Shown: piece by piece, positions 10,951 through 23,296 of the stretch
Layout: every line of letters starts with the position of its first letter
Numbering within the stretch: position 1 is the first letter of the stretch
Source: Isoetes taiwanensis
Lineage: Eukaryota > Streptophyta > Lycopodiopsida > Isoetales > Isoetaceae
Direction: 5' to 3'
Assembly: GCA_021234155.1 (NCBI GenBank)
Contig: JAJEKV010000030.1
Coordinates: 13,648,079-13,712,078 of the forward strand
Length of the DNA stretch: 64,000 bases
Made by a program: the position numbers and the translations under genes
Notes under the pieces: model-generated
Databases searched by the model: none
Seen by the model: the letters and a program-made list of their open reading frames with translations, nothing else
Told to the model about the DNA's origin: nothing

Positions 10951-12607
10951 TGACGTCCCCTACTGGTGTCTACGGTGCACTCCACCGTATACAAACAGGA
11001 GTTCATCCCCATACCAGCTCCATGCTAATAATGGGCCCTCCACATGACACCGCAACTTGGACGGGTTCCAAGGAGAAGAGTGGAAGGGTCATTGCACCCC
11101 TCCCCTCGGGGCCTACCTAGTCTGCGGAAGCGTAAACATACATGTCCCGAGAGTAACACATCAGCATCATATGACCATCACGAAGGACGGTCCTCCACAT
11201 ATCCTGCATAGACAAGGATCAAGACACATCACATGGGGAATCCTACCCAAGGCCTCAGACTCAAGGGATGACCGATGGCTTGGGTCTCCGTGAGTTCATT
11301 GCGCATGTAATTCATGGCAATGGATTTGGCCGGCATATGAACATGGCTTAGGGTTGTCCACTCCATCCCAGCCCCTCCCGCACACTTTGCAGTGGTCTCA
11401 AAAGTGTCCGGGACCCGGATCAGCCCGCCGGGATGCATAGCCAAGAGGGCTACTCCTGGCTCATCTTCCCGGGCCCGATGGGGGCGGTAGGGATCACTCC
11501 CTCCGAGATCTACATGCCGACTCAAGGTGGCTAGAGGGCCACTTGCCGTATTCGACCAACCCACCGGAAGGTGAACACCACCCCACGGTGTCGAGCCCAT
11601 GCCTTGCCCGCACGCGCTAGCGGGGCAAGCCATTGGACCTAGCCACAATGGTTCCTTAGGCCTTACACACACCGGAGGAACCGCTCATGAGTCGGGACAT
11701 GAACCTCCTTCTTCGGTCGGCCCCTTCACCCACATCCCTGTGGCTCTTGTGCACAGCCGAATCTCAAGGTGTGCTAGAGAGGCTACTCTAGGAGCATCAA
11801 CTACAAAGCTTTAGGTCTCTACCCCCTTCCCAATACAAGGAGTTCATAGAGATACATCATCCATATATATCACGTAGAACTAAAGAACAAGATCTAATCT
11901 ACAACATAGAGTTAGGTTCTTTAGTTAGGATCTGCTATCTAGAGATCTAGAGGGCTGCTATGGGCAATCTAATAGGCTAAACCTACTGATTCTAGGACTA
12001 AAGTAAGGTTTAGACTATCTAATTGGCCAAATACACCGATCCTTGAGGGGCTCCTCCCGACTGAGCTCGACCATCCCCGGCCAAATGCTCGAATCTAGAG
12101 AAACTAAGGATGCAATTCTCCCAAATGAAGTTCGGGATGCGGTTTTTGGCCGTTGAGGCAGCCAAAGCGAAGTTCAAGCCCTAAAATCGAAAATTGGGCT
12201 AGCTAGGTTTCCTACCCTATATAGACAAGGGGTTGGCTAGGGTTTCCACTATCCCCTTTTTGGCATGTGGGATAATTGGAAATGGGCCCACTTGCCTTTA
12301 AGGGCTAGGTGGCCAAATGTGCACACATGGAAATGTGTGCCCACATTAATGTGTACATTGGAAAATGTGCACATTAATTGCACCTATGGGTGTGGCCCAC
12401 TTGGATTGAGTGTCCACTTGGAAATGTGTGCCCACATTAATGTGTACATTGGAAAATGTGCACATTAATAGTTGCACATATTTCTGGCAAGCTGCCCCCT
12501 AGGGCTACTCACTGTTACCGCTAAGCGTACCGTCACCGGAGCTGCGGCGTGTGCTGCGGACGAGGCAAGACGGATACGCCCCGGGCGATATCTTTTGGAA
12601 CGTCACA
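10951..12607 (-). repeat. G1 5' LTR, complete
   Basis: Bounded on the plus strand by TGACGTCCCC (10951) and CGTCACA (12607), so TG...CA on the minus strand, 1657 bp. Its last 1.07 kb matches the lower LTR. The part from 10951 to about 11530 has no partner because the lower LTR runs off the window. Confidence 0.85.
12318..12475 (-). repeat. Duplicated motif within G1 LTR
   Basis: The block GGAAATGTGTGCCCACATTA plus TGTACATTGGAAAATGTGCA occurs at 12328-12374 and again at 12420-12466, a period of about 92 bp. The lower LTR has one full and one partial copy (around 800-935). In the minus orientation this lies near the LTR start, in U3, where enhancer-like repeats are common. Confidence 0.6.
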
Positions 12608-13690
12608 CCTTTGCGCCCTTGTTGAGAGAAAAGACAAGCTGCAGTGCTGGCCCCATTGGCATACATTCGTCCAGGGAAACAAGCAAGTTGTTCATCATTT
12701 TTTGCTTCTGCAGCAAGCACATCTTTGGCTTCTCGTTTCAGGTTCCGTTTAAACTTGGTCCCATGATTATGGGAGGCATGAACCGCCTTGTTTGTCGACA
12801 TACAGGACCCCATTGATCATGCCAAGGACAACAAACCGGACTTTTCTTGTATGTAAGGCAGAGCCCCGACACAATACTTCAAACTATTTCTACCCAACAA
12901 GCAATTTCTAACGCTGCATCCCAATGCCAAAATAATGCATTCAGAGGCGGGGAAAGGTTCATCAGTTTCAAACTAAAGTCATTACCGTGCCCCTGAATAA
13001 ATTAGAGCATCAAAGCTTTTTTTCTTGAACTGATTGATCCCATGTATCGTTTCCAGGAACAGGCATTTATTTTGAAACCAAAGAATGTGATCCTTGGCCC
13101 ATGTAAAAGCAAGCCCTGTATTACATACTACATCGCGCAACACATCGATTCCCGTGATAAATCACGCATGCATGAACCAGCAGACAGGCTATGGAAAGCT
13201 TCAGTTCAATGTCTTGTATCCCAAATCTAGTACGGCAATATATTGTTATACTACACTTTTCAAGCTCTTTCTCTGCAACCAGAGCAACAAAAGGACTTCC
13301 GGATTTGCCTCCTATCCTTAAGCTGGCGAATGCTGCATATCAAACAAAAAGAAAGCGATCAAAGGGGGGGACTAATCTTGGACGAAAGATTGAGTTGCAA
13401 AGAAGACCCATCAATTCTTTTCAAGAGAAGGAAAGCTGAAGAAGGAGAAAGGATCCGATCTGGGGTCAAAATTGGTCGGAAAAACTCACCATTGACGAGC
13501 TAGTTTGTGTAGGTCCGCCGAACAAAGAGTGAGAACCTACCGGCGACCTGAGGCCTGCCCTTTGCGGCTCCTGCCCTACCTCTAGAGAAAACATAGAAGC
13601 AAAATCATGGACAATGGAAACCCTAAAATACCGTGTTCGATGCTTGCATGTTCGATTTAGGATAGTTTGTGAAATTACCATTGAAAAAGG
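12608..13690. other. No recognised gene
   Basis: Only short open stretches (60-100 codons) with no known motif. The composition is more even than the flanks, and 13260-13600 (for example GCCTGCCCTTTGCGGCTCC) looks like plant organellar intergenic sequence, but I cannot confirm it. Confidence 0.3.
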
Positions 13691-13699
13691 CCACTAAAA

Positions 13700-13845
13700 C
13701 TATGTTGATAGTATGCGCACTCTAGATGTACCAATTAGTACGTCTCATGGAATACCATCATCAAATCATATAAAAACCTTAGGGAAACAAGTACAAAAAT
13801 ACAAAAGGGAACCCCCTGTTATTTTGCTACATATTAAAAGAATGG
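13700..13845 (+). repeat. Dispersed repeat, copy 1
   Basis: The segment from GCACTCTAGATGTACCAATT to TTTTGCTACATATTAAA aligns with 24622-24760 (GCACTCTAGATGTATGCAGC to TTATGCTACATATGCTG), same strand, roughly 80 percent alike by eye. No terminal inverted repeats or coding content are visible. Confidence 0.6.
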
Positions 13846-14945
13846 TTATGTTACAAAGCAAGTGAGGAGGAAGGAGAACTGTCCCAAAGAGACAGCGATA
13901 CCTCGACACTCCACAACAACCTCACAGAAAAACTGCAACTCTACTGCTGTACAAACTGACCATCACCATCAAAAGGAAGACTAGTTTTAACCGAGGTTCA
14001 TAAATTTTATTCTTTTGAAGCTTAAAATTTATCGTTTTAAAGAATTTGTTATCTATGTAAAGTATGAGCCTGAACCCATTTATAAGCGAATGCGAATTCA
14101 TTTGCAAGTGTCCCATCAAATTCTATTTTCTTAGACCATGTTTATGGTTGAAGAAAGTGTTATGAAATGCTCAACTAGCATCTTAAGTTGTCATTTATCC
14201 TACTAAATGTTTATTTATATAGGAGGTGCTTCTTGAATATGCACTCTTACACCACTATGATCCACCATTTCCTAAGATTTTCGAGCATGCACCATACGCT
14301 TAGATTGTTGAGCGAGCAACTCAAGCAGTTCTCATGAAACTGGAACAAATGGAACTAGCATTGTCAAATGCTGAATTACACATCTTAAAGTTAGCCATTT
14401 ATCCTTGTGCTAAGCTTATATCCATTGTTTTTATGCAATAAACATTCCCACTCTATTATGTTATTGTGTACTCACTATAAACTAGGAATCTGAGCAAGCA
14501 ATTCAATGCAATCCTTATGAGAAATGATAATCCACATCGTTATTCATACACGTCATTTAAGATGCCTTCTCACTACCCACATGATGACGAAAATTATATC
14601 ATTACCAAATACATTGTAAATCTACCATTATTATTTACAGTAACCTAAGTTTTATAAACCCAACATCATAATTACATCATTATAGCTCTTCATACATGCA
14701 CACGCATGACTGATTTGAGCTACGGAGCTCATGACCATAGATACATACAATTTCCCCATAGTTTAATTACTTTGCAAACTAATCAAAAGTGCTTTTGACT
14801 AGTTTTTTTTTTTTTTTTGGGGGTGGAGCTTTAATATAGTACGAATTATAACGTCAACATCTAATAATAGCAATGTTAGTTTATTATTACTAACTTACTT
14901 TAGTACTCATTTGAAAACTTGACACAATGCACATGCAAAAATTAA
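13846..14945. other. AT-rich, no recognised gene
   Basis: AT-rich sequence with many stops on both strands and a T-run at 14803-14818. It directly follows, in the minus sense, the 3' end of the histone H3 relic, so it may include its 3' untranslated region. Confidence 0.3.
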
Positions 14946-15304
14946 CTACCATTTGTTGTCTTGGAGTCGCCTGGCCAGCTGTAGGTCTTTTGGCATAATG
15001 GTAACCTCTTTGCATGAATAGCACAGGGGTTGATATCTTCAAAGGTGGATCTGGAAGATTAACTTGGGAATCAAGAGCTCTGTACTCTTTTGATACTTCT
15101 CGTTTTCCCTTAATGCGACCACCCCGGGCTTGAATTTGTAAGGCTTCTTCTTCTTTGTCGATAGTCAGGGGTCTCTAAAATCTTCTTCTAGAATGTCTAA
15201 TTCTTGTTCTTGGTTGCTGCCGTGTTGGCATGCTGCAATGCCAACTGACGTGTCGTCACAAATGGAAGCTCTTTGTTGGTGTACCTCGTCATCATCCCTT
15301 TCAT
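14946..15304 (-). pseudogene. Histone H3 relic, possibly CENH3-like
   Basis: The minus strand reads [17 protein letters not shown] then [10 protein letters not shown] at about 15065-15150, the N-helix region of histone H3, and later EDINPCAIHAKR followed (after a one-base deletion) by IMPKDLQLARRLQDNKW and a stop at 14946, the H3 C-terminus. The tail ends in Trp instead of the GERA ending of canonical H3, and the N-tail (from ATG at 15304, TRYTNKELPFVTTRQLA) is also non-canonical, both as in centromeric H3 variants. About 35 residues (from after FQ to LFED, canonical 69-103) are missing, and the N-tail frame has a stop. The CENH3 choice is an inference: the diagnostic loop 1 is in the deleted part. 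Confidence 0.75.
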
Positions 15305-16415
15305 ATTTCTTCCAAAACATACATAACTAAACATATGAGCTCAAAAGATGAACCGAAAATGGAAACAATACCCCAAACCTCATCATGACCGGTTGCTTGT
15401 ACAAAGATCTTTCGACTTAGAAAAACAAGCTATTCTAGACTTAGAAGTTGGATAATTCAGACTAGCATCTTCTTCTGGACACCTTGCAGAACGCATCCCT
15501 TGCAGGCCCGACCATTTCTTTGAACGGCAAGCTTCTATTCCAGATGTTGAATCTGCTTTACTCCGCCATCTTGGAGCGGGAGGCCTCCAGCGACCATACG
15601 CCTCCTCTTGCCTAAATTCTACAACTGATGCCCAAACCCGGACCTTGAGGCGCATGCAGCGGAGGGGCAACGAAGAAGCTTATGGGATTAGATGTAGAGA
15701 TGGCAGTCCATAAAGATCATGATAGCGCGCGCAGAAGGGCTTGGGGCTTGGGAGATCGCGATCCTATCACGGGATAAGGATCACAGGAACATCTGCGGCG
15801 GGGAATTTACTCGGCGGTGGACATAAGCTTGGGTGCGCGTATTGGGGATGCGAGGAATAAGGCAAATCCTGCCTTGGATCACGGTCGAGTAGCTAAATTC
15901 TTCCTGAGACATTATGCATATTGAAGGCGCCATTGTTCTGGCGTGGGGTTGGGGCTCGAGCCGGACCGACCCCGCCATATCATCGTGCAGTTCAATAGCC
16001 CACAGGACAGGCTGTATATCCTTCAGCATGGAAGTCATCTAAAAGACACCTAGTTTTTAGTTCAGGAGGATCTCTCCCCGCTCCAACTGACCAGGCGACG
16101 CCAGGAGTTGTGTAAGGTGCGAGAGGCCAGGCTAAAATGAAAGCGGGCAGTGTATCGGGGAGGCACACCTATTATCCGAGACCAGTGGCCTTAGAACCCA
16201 TGGTTTGGTTACCTTTAGCTCATATGCATCTGCTTGGACGCTTATTGTTATTTTTGTTGTGTTTTTGTTATGTTTTGTTATGTTCATATTCCTTCTCTTT
16301 TGTCATTGTATCGGGCTTATGCCCCGTCTTTTGTATTGGGTCCATAACCCGATTGGGTTTTCGCGGACGTTAAAAGTTTTCTATCTATCTATTCTTTATA
16401 CATCTTTTTTATTTT
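15305..16415. other. No recognised gene
   Basis: Contains a GC-richer minus-strand open stretch at 15383-15670 (95 codons, Arg/Ser-rich) and another at 15781-16038, neither with a known motif. They lie upstream of the H3 relic in the minus sense and could be 5' leader or promoter remains. 16230-16440 is T-rich. Confidence 0.3.
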
Positions 16416-17200
16416 ATGTTTATTTTACCTAACATTTCTGACCATGTAGCTAGAAATGTACGAATTTTTATCTGGCAGCCGTCTCCAACTTGGCTTCGTA
16501 TTGCTTCTGAACCAAAACTGGAATTTAAGAAAAAGGGAGTCATCTTTGCAAGAATATTCACCAAATCAGAGTCGCCCATCAGTCGAAAGCAATATTTGCT
16601 GCTGTGCACCTCCTTGTCAATTGGCAGAGTTATAAGCTCTTCAATAAAAGGTACTTAAGGCGCCTGAGCGAATATGGTTTCTTTCGATTCTACAAGGTTC
16701 CCAAAAGGTCTTTCCTATGGCATTTCTTTCTTTTATGGCAGGAAAGGTTTTCCATTTATTGGATAAGAAGTTCTGGAAGAGTAATCAACTGTTAGAATTA
16801 TGGAACAGCCAGTGCGTAAATTTCTTGCTCAGTACTTCAAAAACACACAAATTTGTTTTACACATATTTTTATGGTATGAATTACAGAGTCCTCGCGAAA
16901 CCCTGGAAGGGCAAATAAGGCAAGCATCATGGAGTTCATTTACGAAGAAGGCAACTTCTGCTTTAGCAGAAGATGTAAGTATCGTTGCAGGTATCATTGC
17001 ATCTTGGCCTCCTCTTTTGAACCCAAAATTAAGATGGGTTTTTAAGTCAAAAGGAAAAACAGTTACTCAGACAAAGGGAAATTCTGCAACAACCGGTGGC
17101 AAAGAGGGGATTTGAGACCATTCTGGCATCGCTGTCGACCATAAATGGTACTCTTGGGAATGCTTTGGAGGTAGAATGCATTGGAGATAGCTGTTAGTTG
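16416..17200 (+). pseudogene. Unrecognised coding relic upstream of coiled-coil exons
   Basis: Several frames look coding in turn: RIFIWQPSPTWLRIASEPKL (about 16460-16520), VNWQSYKLFNKRYLRRLSEY (16612-16671), GKVFHLLDKKFWKS (16741-16782), SFTKKATSALAEDVSIVAGI (16935-16994) and GFETILASLSTINGTLG (17112-17162). Each lasts 20-130 codons and they switch frame, so this is either several exons with decayed splice sites or one broken gene. The last two blocks lead directly into the exons at 17236-18886 and may be the 5' part of the same gene. I do not recognise the family. Confidence 0.4.
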
Positions 17201-17235
17201 TATCATTTTTCACATAACTAATTTTTCATTTGTAG

Positions 17236-18886
17236 GGGGGTTACAACTACAAGGAAACAAAGGCAACAAACAAGAGATCACAAAATGCAGTCAATGAACT
17301 TGACAACCAAGGTTGCAGAGTCAGCAATGTGAAGTCATCCCATGACATAAGGTGCCATATGCTTATCCCATGCTTATAGTTTGATAATAGTAGAAGTTTA
17401 TTGACAGATATATTTGGTTATGAATTTATAGCAATTTTGGTTGATGCTACTTTCTGCAGTATGACAATGGAAATGGCATCTAGGATACAACTTCTTGTTA
17501 AAGAAATAAGTACTCTGAAAACGGAACTGTCGTTGGTAAAACATCAGTGCAGACAGTTAGAAGAGGAGAATATGCGGCTGCATGAGAATAAATGCAAAGA
17601 GGTCAAACCCGAGGATGATGACTTGGTATGTGCTCAATCTCCACATTACCTCAAATCACAAGATCTGGAATTTGTACAAGCTTGTCTGTAAAGCATGCTG
17701 TATATGCTAGTACCAACTTGTCGATTGAGATAAATTCCATATTAATAGCAAGTTAATCAGGATGCTGCATGTACATTTAGAGCACCCCAAGTTTGTTATT
17801 ACTTTATGCAGCTACTTGGAAAGATAGGGAGAGTTGTTGCATCCATTTTCAAAGAGTGCTAATTTAAGATTAGGCATAAAGGTGTACCTGGAGAAGAAGG
17901 AGCAGGAGGTTCGTTGTAGATTTCTAGCATAAGAGGGAGAGGAAAATGTTCAGGAACAGGGGACTTCAAGAATAGGGGCAGGATGCATTAGCCGGAGGAG
18001 CTTCCACCATAGCCAGATCTGTCCCTTTCATTTCCGGAGCTTCAGAAAGCCCAGGCGGGCGCTGCACCTGCAAGCTCAGCCAAATCGCTCAGCCAAATCA
18101 CTCACCATTTGCCAATCAATGCATATTTTACACAGTTGTATATGATACTAGTTAATCTCTGGAGGTCAATATAAAGCTGCAGCCGGAATTGCTTAAGGGG
18201 TTGTCCAGCCCTAGCTATTAAATTTGGCATTTCAATGCAGCAAGATGCACTCACACTTTTTCAGATCAAGATAAAGTCTATGTTTGGAGTTGCTTAAGGA
18301 GATAATCTGGATATCCAACCATTAAATTTGGCTTTCTGATGCGATCAAACACTAACATCAGCTCTAGTTTCAGATTGTGTTTTGTTTCTTTTGTATGTTG
18401 AAGCTTAGAAGATTCATGTTCATGCCTACAGTTTTCAGTTACCAGCCTTTTTGCACTCTTTCTTTTTGTGGCTAGTATTTGATAGCTTCTCTTTTAGTCA
18501 CTAATGGAGTGCCAATTAGGGAAAGGTAAGTATTTTTAACCTGCTTGGGAAAAGAACATGCATACCTTCTCTTCATACCTATATGATGTAACTAAGTGAG
18601 CTGAATATTATCAAACTGCTGAATTCATAAACTTGAGAAATCAAAGCTATGAAAAAAGCCTCAAATAAAAATACCATTGCCACATTAGTCACTTTCTTTT
18701 TCTGTTTTCTTATAGGTAAATCAACAATTGGAGGTCCTGCTTTTGGAGAAGTCCAGACTTGCTCAGGAAAATGCAAACTATGCACGAGAGAACCAGGTCC
18801 TAACTGAAATAATAGATTACCATCGATTAGCACTGCAGGATATCCTATCCAATGAAAGCATTGGGGATGCTGAAGCTGCAACATAA
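17236..18886 (+). CDS. Coiled-coil protein, three consecutive exons
   Basis: Exon 17236-17351 follows TTTGTAG and ends before GTGCCA; exon 17460-17625 follows TTCTGCAG and ends before GTATGT; exon 18716-18886 follows TTATAG and ends at TAA. Phases agree: the first ends with two bases that join T to make Ser, the second ends in phase 0. The middle exon encodes [19 protein letters not shown] and [20 protein letters not shown], the last [20 protein letters not shown] and [20 protein letters not shown]: together about 100 residues of leucine-rich heptads ending GDAEAAT. The function is unknown. The 5' end is unresolved, so I cannot say whether the gene is intact. Confidence 0.55.
18150..18365 (+). 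repeat. Diverged tandem duplication, about 105 bp unit, in intron
   Basis: GGAATTGCTTAAGGGG...TATTAAATTTGGCATTTCAA near 18186-18235 recurs as GGAGTTGCTTAAGGAG...CATTAAATTTGGCTTTCTGA near 18288-18338. It lies in the intron between the last two coiled-coil exons. Confidence 0.55.
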
Positions 18887-19828
18887 TTCTGTCTTATACA
18901 ACTCAAACAGTTACTCAGTTGCAATACACCCTTTTAAAACAAGCACAACTGCCACCAACCACAGATACTTCTTGTTGAATGTATTGCTCCGCATGAGGCA
19001 AAAGTTCTAGAGGAGTTTCCTTGAGGGTAAAGGGCAGCACTCTAAGCAGACAAAAACATGTATCACCTATTTTGCACCAGGTGCTAGAGAAAACACCTGG
19101 GATGCTCTAATCTTTCATATTTCATTCTACTAGAATGTATACCTGTTCATACGTCCAAATAATAACCAGACATTAATAACCTCTCCTCAACTAGAAATGC
19201 CTCAAGACAGTAAACCTTCTATGCCTCATGATTGTGACTTGCATAAGCTACGTCACCACGTGGGGAGACACATAGGGAGAGACTCTTTCTTGCTTGATGG
19301 TTTCTGTAAGACTAGTTATATAAACATCAAATCCAACAAGGCCAGGTTTTCAATGAAACAATTTAGTACCAGTGTGGGGGAGACAGGAAATAATGAAGTA
19401 TTATGACAAACAAGATGCAAATACAACGGTTCCCCTTGTCTCAATAGTAAGCAATTGAAATACTAAGCAATTCAAAATTGACGGCTTTGTGGTAAAGCAA
19501 TTTGCTTTTTTATATAATAAGCTACGAGTTTAGAGTTTGGACTCTTCTAATATATTGTGCTATTGTTGATCCTTTTACAAGTTACAAGAATTTTATTGCG
19601 GCAACCTATTTCTTTGGCTATGAACCTGTGGAATAGTTGTGTAAATTTCAATTGTGATGAAAACACTCTTCAACATGTGGGAAATGAACCCACATCTATT
19701 GACCTATACTGCTTCGGTTCAGTGGAGTATTGTTTTTCATTTATAATGTACTTCATGAATTGTGTTAGCCCAACATCAGATTTGCATGCTGTGATTACTG
19801 CTTAAGCTGTTTCGACAATTTATTTTAG
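18887..19828. other. No recognised gene
   Basis: Mixed-composition sequence between the coiled-coil stop codon and an isolated exon. Short open stretches at 19197-19406 and 19557-19805 carry no motif I know. Confidence 0.3.
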
Positions 19829-19966
19829 GTTGCCCGAAAGAAAACCCCCTGGGTGGTAGGCCGATGGCATATTCCAGACGACTATGGATGGAGATCTCCG
19901 CTTGAAATATATCAGAGTCTTTTGCCAGACTCCATCCTAGAAGATGTTGTAGCAGTAGAGGAGTAG
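19829..19966 (+). CDS. Isolated terminal exon of unknown gene
   Basis: After the acceptor TTATTTTAG the frame reads VARKKTPWVVGRWHIPDDYG, then WRSPLEIYQSLLPDSILEDV and VAVEE before a stop at 19964-19966. The sequence is well-formed coding sequence with no stop and a good acceptor, so it is either the last exon of the upstream gene (alternative to the stop at 18886) or a remnant of another gene. I do not recognise it. Confidence 0.4.
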   Translation, partial: VARKKTPWVVGRWHIPDDYGWRSPLEIYQSLLPDSILEDVVAVEE

Positions 19967-21189
19967 ACGACTATAAAGCTCTCCACCCAAAAATACCTTC
20001 TTGCCCTTTCCCAAAGCCTTCTTTGTGCATGTCGAAAAAGCCACTGGCTTTAGAGGAGCAGCAATGTAGGGGAAGAATATCGACTGCACTAGATAGTAGG
20101 CCTAAGTTTGTTTGTATGCATGAACAACTGACAGATAACAACAGAAGCCCTAGAGTAGAAACATAAGAGCAAAATAAGCAGATTCAAAACACTGAAATGT
20201 GGGATAATGTGCCAAACCTATTTAGTTGTCACTTCTTACATGTTGCATCTTTCACATATCAAACACATAAAAACATCCAAGCTGTCACTGCTCAGTGATG
20301 TGCATCTGACTGATGGAAGAGCGAATTTGTGACGCCATTTATCAAAGATGACATCTTGGTTCAAATCAAACATGTAGCAATGTTGTTATTGCAATTTTTC
20401 AATTCTATATTTGGCTGGTGCAATTTTTGGAGAACAAAGTTCCCATGCTAGTGTAGAGCAATTATTTGCAACTATATTGGCAGGGGTTCAGACTTCACTA
20501 GAAAACAATATATAGCTCATGTATATATATGTATATGCCCCAACCTTGGCATGAAATTAACAACATGAATCATTGCTCCACAAGGTTAATATTGTGCAAT
20601 TGTAATATTCAATGTGTCCTTCAAAGATTGCCATGACAAGATGTGATGTTCTTCTTGGATAATAAAAAAATCTTGGTGTATGTTGTGGTACATTCTCTTA
20701 AAATAGTCTAAGACATTTGGTAAGTTTTGCTTTATTCTATCATCTTGGGGTATCGTGCATCAAACAAATTGAATTGCATGTTTAAGATAAGGTACGGTAA
20801 GCTAAGCTAATATAAGATAAGATAAGATTTTAAACATGCATGCAAAGGACGAGAGCCCAAACTAAAACTCGGGCCCCATCGTGAGAACAAAAGAACAAAA
20901 ACTATGAACAAACAAAGATAAAAGATAAAAGGGCACAAAGCCCAAGAGAACAATATATACAAACTGCATTAGAGGTAGCCCACCAGGGTTCGGATAATAG
21001 TCGCGAATAATGGCCAATGAGTCAACATTGCAATCCAATATTGTTGTCCAATTTATCAATTAATAGGAGTGTGTATTTATAGCTTTCTAGAACCCACTGT
21101 TTTAATAGAAATGGAATTACTACATCTTTAATTCATCATCATTATAATTTTTTGAATTTATTGAAAGGCTTTAACTGCACAATGCATGT
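19967..21189. other. No recognised gene
   Basis: AT-rich sequence without coding motifs. 20780-20832 has short AAGATAAG/TAAGCTAAG runs, and 20519-20537 is an AT-rich near-palindrome. The opening may include the 3' untranslated region of the exon at 19829-19966. Confidence 0.3.
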
Positions 21190-21480
21190 TAAGGATAAAA
21201 GAATCCTTAAATCGCTCATTCCTATAATCGCTCAATCTCGACCATTGATTATGTGAATATTCCATGTCATATTCCCAATGCACAAAATGTGGCCGTCCCT
21301 TGCAAGTCAAGATGGGGTCAAACCCCAATTTCCACGTCATCCTAAGGTGCACTACAACGTATTCCATCCAAGTCAACCAAGTACATACACAGCAGTAAAA
21401 AAGAAGCAAACACACCGATTTCAATAACACATCTCAATAACAAGCATGAAGAGGTGCGTCAGTGTCACTACTCCATCAAA
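21190..21480 (+). repeat. Dispersed repeat, copy shared with about 43640-43870
   Basis: CGCTCATTCCTATAATCGCT, then GACCATTGATTATG, then AGATGGGGTCAAACCCC aligns in the same order with CGCTCATTCCTAGCCATTGA, ATTGTAATATTCC and TGATGGGGTCAAACTGG near 43672-43765. No ends or coding content are clear. Confidence 0.55.
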
Positions 21481-23296
21481 ACAGAAATATGACAGGTTAA
21501 TAACATGCATGAAGATTTGAACCCCCTGCCCAAAAGGCAGTTCCAGAAAACCTCAAGATGAAAACCTTAAGACATGACCTGTTGAAGCCAAATAGAAGCA
21601 CACTCTGCAATAGAGGATCTTCCTGAGCCTGGCATGCCTCGAAGAGCATCTAAGCAGCTGAAGGAAGACGGCTTAAGAAAAAAAGGGCTTAATCAGAGCA
21701 AGCAGATCGGATTGAAGATTTCAGTCCCACTGCCACACAAAAGCCATACTCCAGAACTTGTTGCACCTAAACCTCTGCAAAAACCAAAATGAGAATGCTT
21801 GTGAAGAAAGAAACGCACACCGAAGATGCTTTTGGCTGTGCCCTGTCGGATTTTGCCTTTGAAAGTTTGCAACATCGGTAGTGCTATCAAAAGTGCCAAC
21901 AAGTTCAAGAATAGCTCCATCGCATGTAAACCTTGTTCTTGTTGTTTTTCTCAAGAACAACAAGGTCCTCGAGGTTTTATTCCGCACAGGGTTCAGGAAT
22001 CACAAAATTTCGAGCTTAAGCAACATATAAAAGAGGAATCAGAAACTTCTTTTTCTCACTGGGTTAAAAAAGATCATTATGGCAGATCAGATCAGGTAAG
22101 AAGAAGAAGATGGTTCCGGAAAACTGCAAGATGCTCAAGCTTCGGCTTCTCGCAGGGGTCAAGAATCAGGGGATACTCGAGCTTACAATGCTTGCACTGC
22201 TTTGGTTCGCTTGCATTGATCTTCAATAAAATCCTCCGTCTTCATAGTATTAGGCCATAGGCCACTGCCAGATTAACGTGGATTATGGCCCCTGACCTCT
22301 GCCATCGCCAAGCAGCCGCCCATCTGCCAAATAAACCCTTCCATCGCTAAGGAGCCGCCCATCGGAAGAACTTCGCCATGCCATGCTGTATGCGAAACTG
22401 CCCCTGCTCTGCTCCATCGCCACCACGCGCCCATGAAGCCATCGCCATAACAACACTTCTAAAAATGAGAATCCTCTAGCCGGATCAACCATTGCAATCC
22501 CAAAGCCTTATTTCTGACGTCACAAAAATACCCTTTCCACATACGAATACCCCCCTCAACCTTCAGAAATCTTATGTTATCCCAACCCCAAACAACAATT
22601 GCCCAACATAAATCGGACAAATGGAGCTTTATGTGTTAATTGCATGTTGCATGTCTCTAGTTTTAACTTGCAATATGTATAGTTTAACAATTACTATAGT
22701 AGCTCATCTCTTATTCTCATGCGGACAACACCGTTACTAACAAAATAACCCTTTTTCTATGTTTGCTAAATTGTTTTCTTTAAAGCTCTACACATCATGT
22801 TATTATGTTTTCAACATGTTTTACCTCTCTTCTATTCCTACTTCATGTCATTATAACTTTCTACTATCCGCATCCTTTAACACTACATATTTTATACTTA
22901 GCATACGTTATACTTTATACGTTTAAGTTGCAAATATTTATACTTTTAATAACACGTCCCGCTGGCCCAAAGTCGCATGTCTCGTTGTCTTAAGGTCACG
23001 TCTACAATATTCCGCTATTTACTACATTCCAATTTAAACTCAATCCATCTCTACCACATTCGTGAGGGCAAACCATACTGCAATAACACTTCTTTTGGGT
23101 TGCCCCTAGGGGAGCATACCCTCGCTTATGTGAGTTTCTGGCATACTCTAGGTATATGCTAGAATATACCTAGGATATGTCGGTAACTGCTCCAAAACTT
23201 TTGTTCCCTGTAAACTGGCGGTCACCTGCGTTCTAGATTGGGGATGTTTGAACTGACTAACTGGCAAGGCAGACTGAAGCTCCAATCTTGCATTCC
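21481..23296. other. No recognised gene
   Basis: An open stretch of 144 codons (21826-22260, plus) begins in AT-poor sequence and is rich in Ser, Cys and Arg, with no motif. 22280-22460 is GC-rich with a short repeated CCATCGC-AAG-AGCCGCCCATC. 22600-23000 is AT-rich. Confidence 0.3.

Larger units (their letters stand above)
1..12607 (-). mobile_element. G1: degenerate Ty3/gypsy (chromovirus-like) LTR retrotransposon
   Basis: Two diverged direct repeats (1-1067 and 10951-12607) flank an internal region whose minus strand carries, in order, an extra ORF, gag, protease-like, RT, RNase H, integrase and a chromodomain-like tail, which is the Ty3/gypsy order. A primer binding site lies just inside the upper LTR and a polypurine tract just inside the lower one, both in minus orientation. 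The internal region (about 9.9 kb) is long for a gypsy element because of roughly 3.5 kb upstream of the gag core. Every domain has frameshifts or stops, and the LTRs differ by many substitutions and indels, so the insertion is old and dead. The lower LTR is cut by the window edge, so the target-site duplication cannot be tested. Confidence 0.9.

Noticed and set aside
14803-14825. T-run followed by G-run as poly(A) tail of the H3 relic
   Set aside because: It would lie at the right side for a minus-strand retrocopy tail (A-run in minus orientation is downstream of the stop) but on the minus strand it reads CCCCC then A-run about 120 bp past the stop with no target-site duplication seen; suggestive but not enough to call a processed pseudogene.
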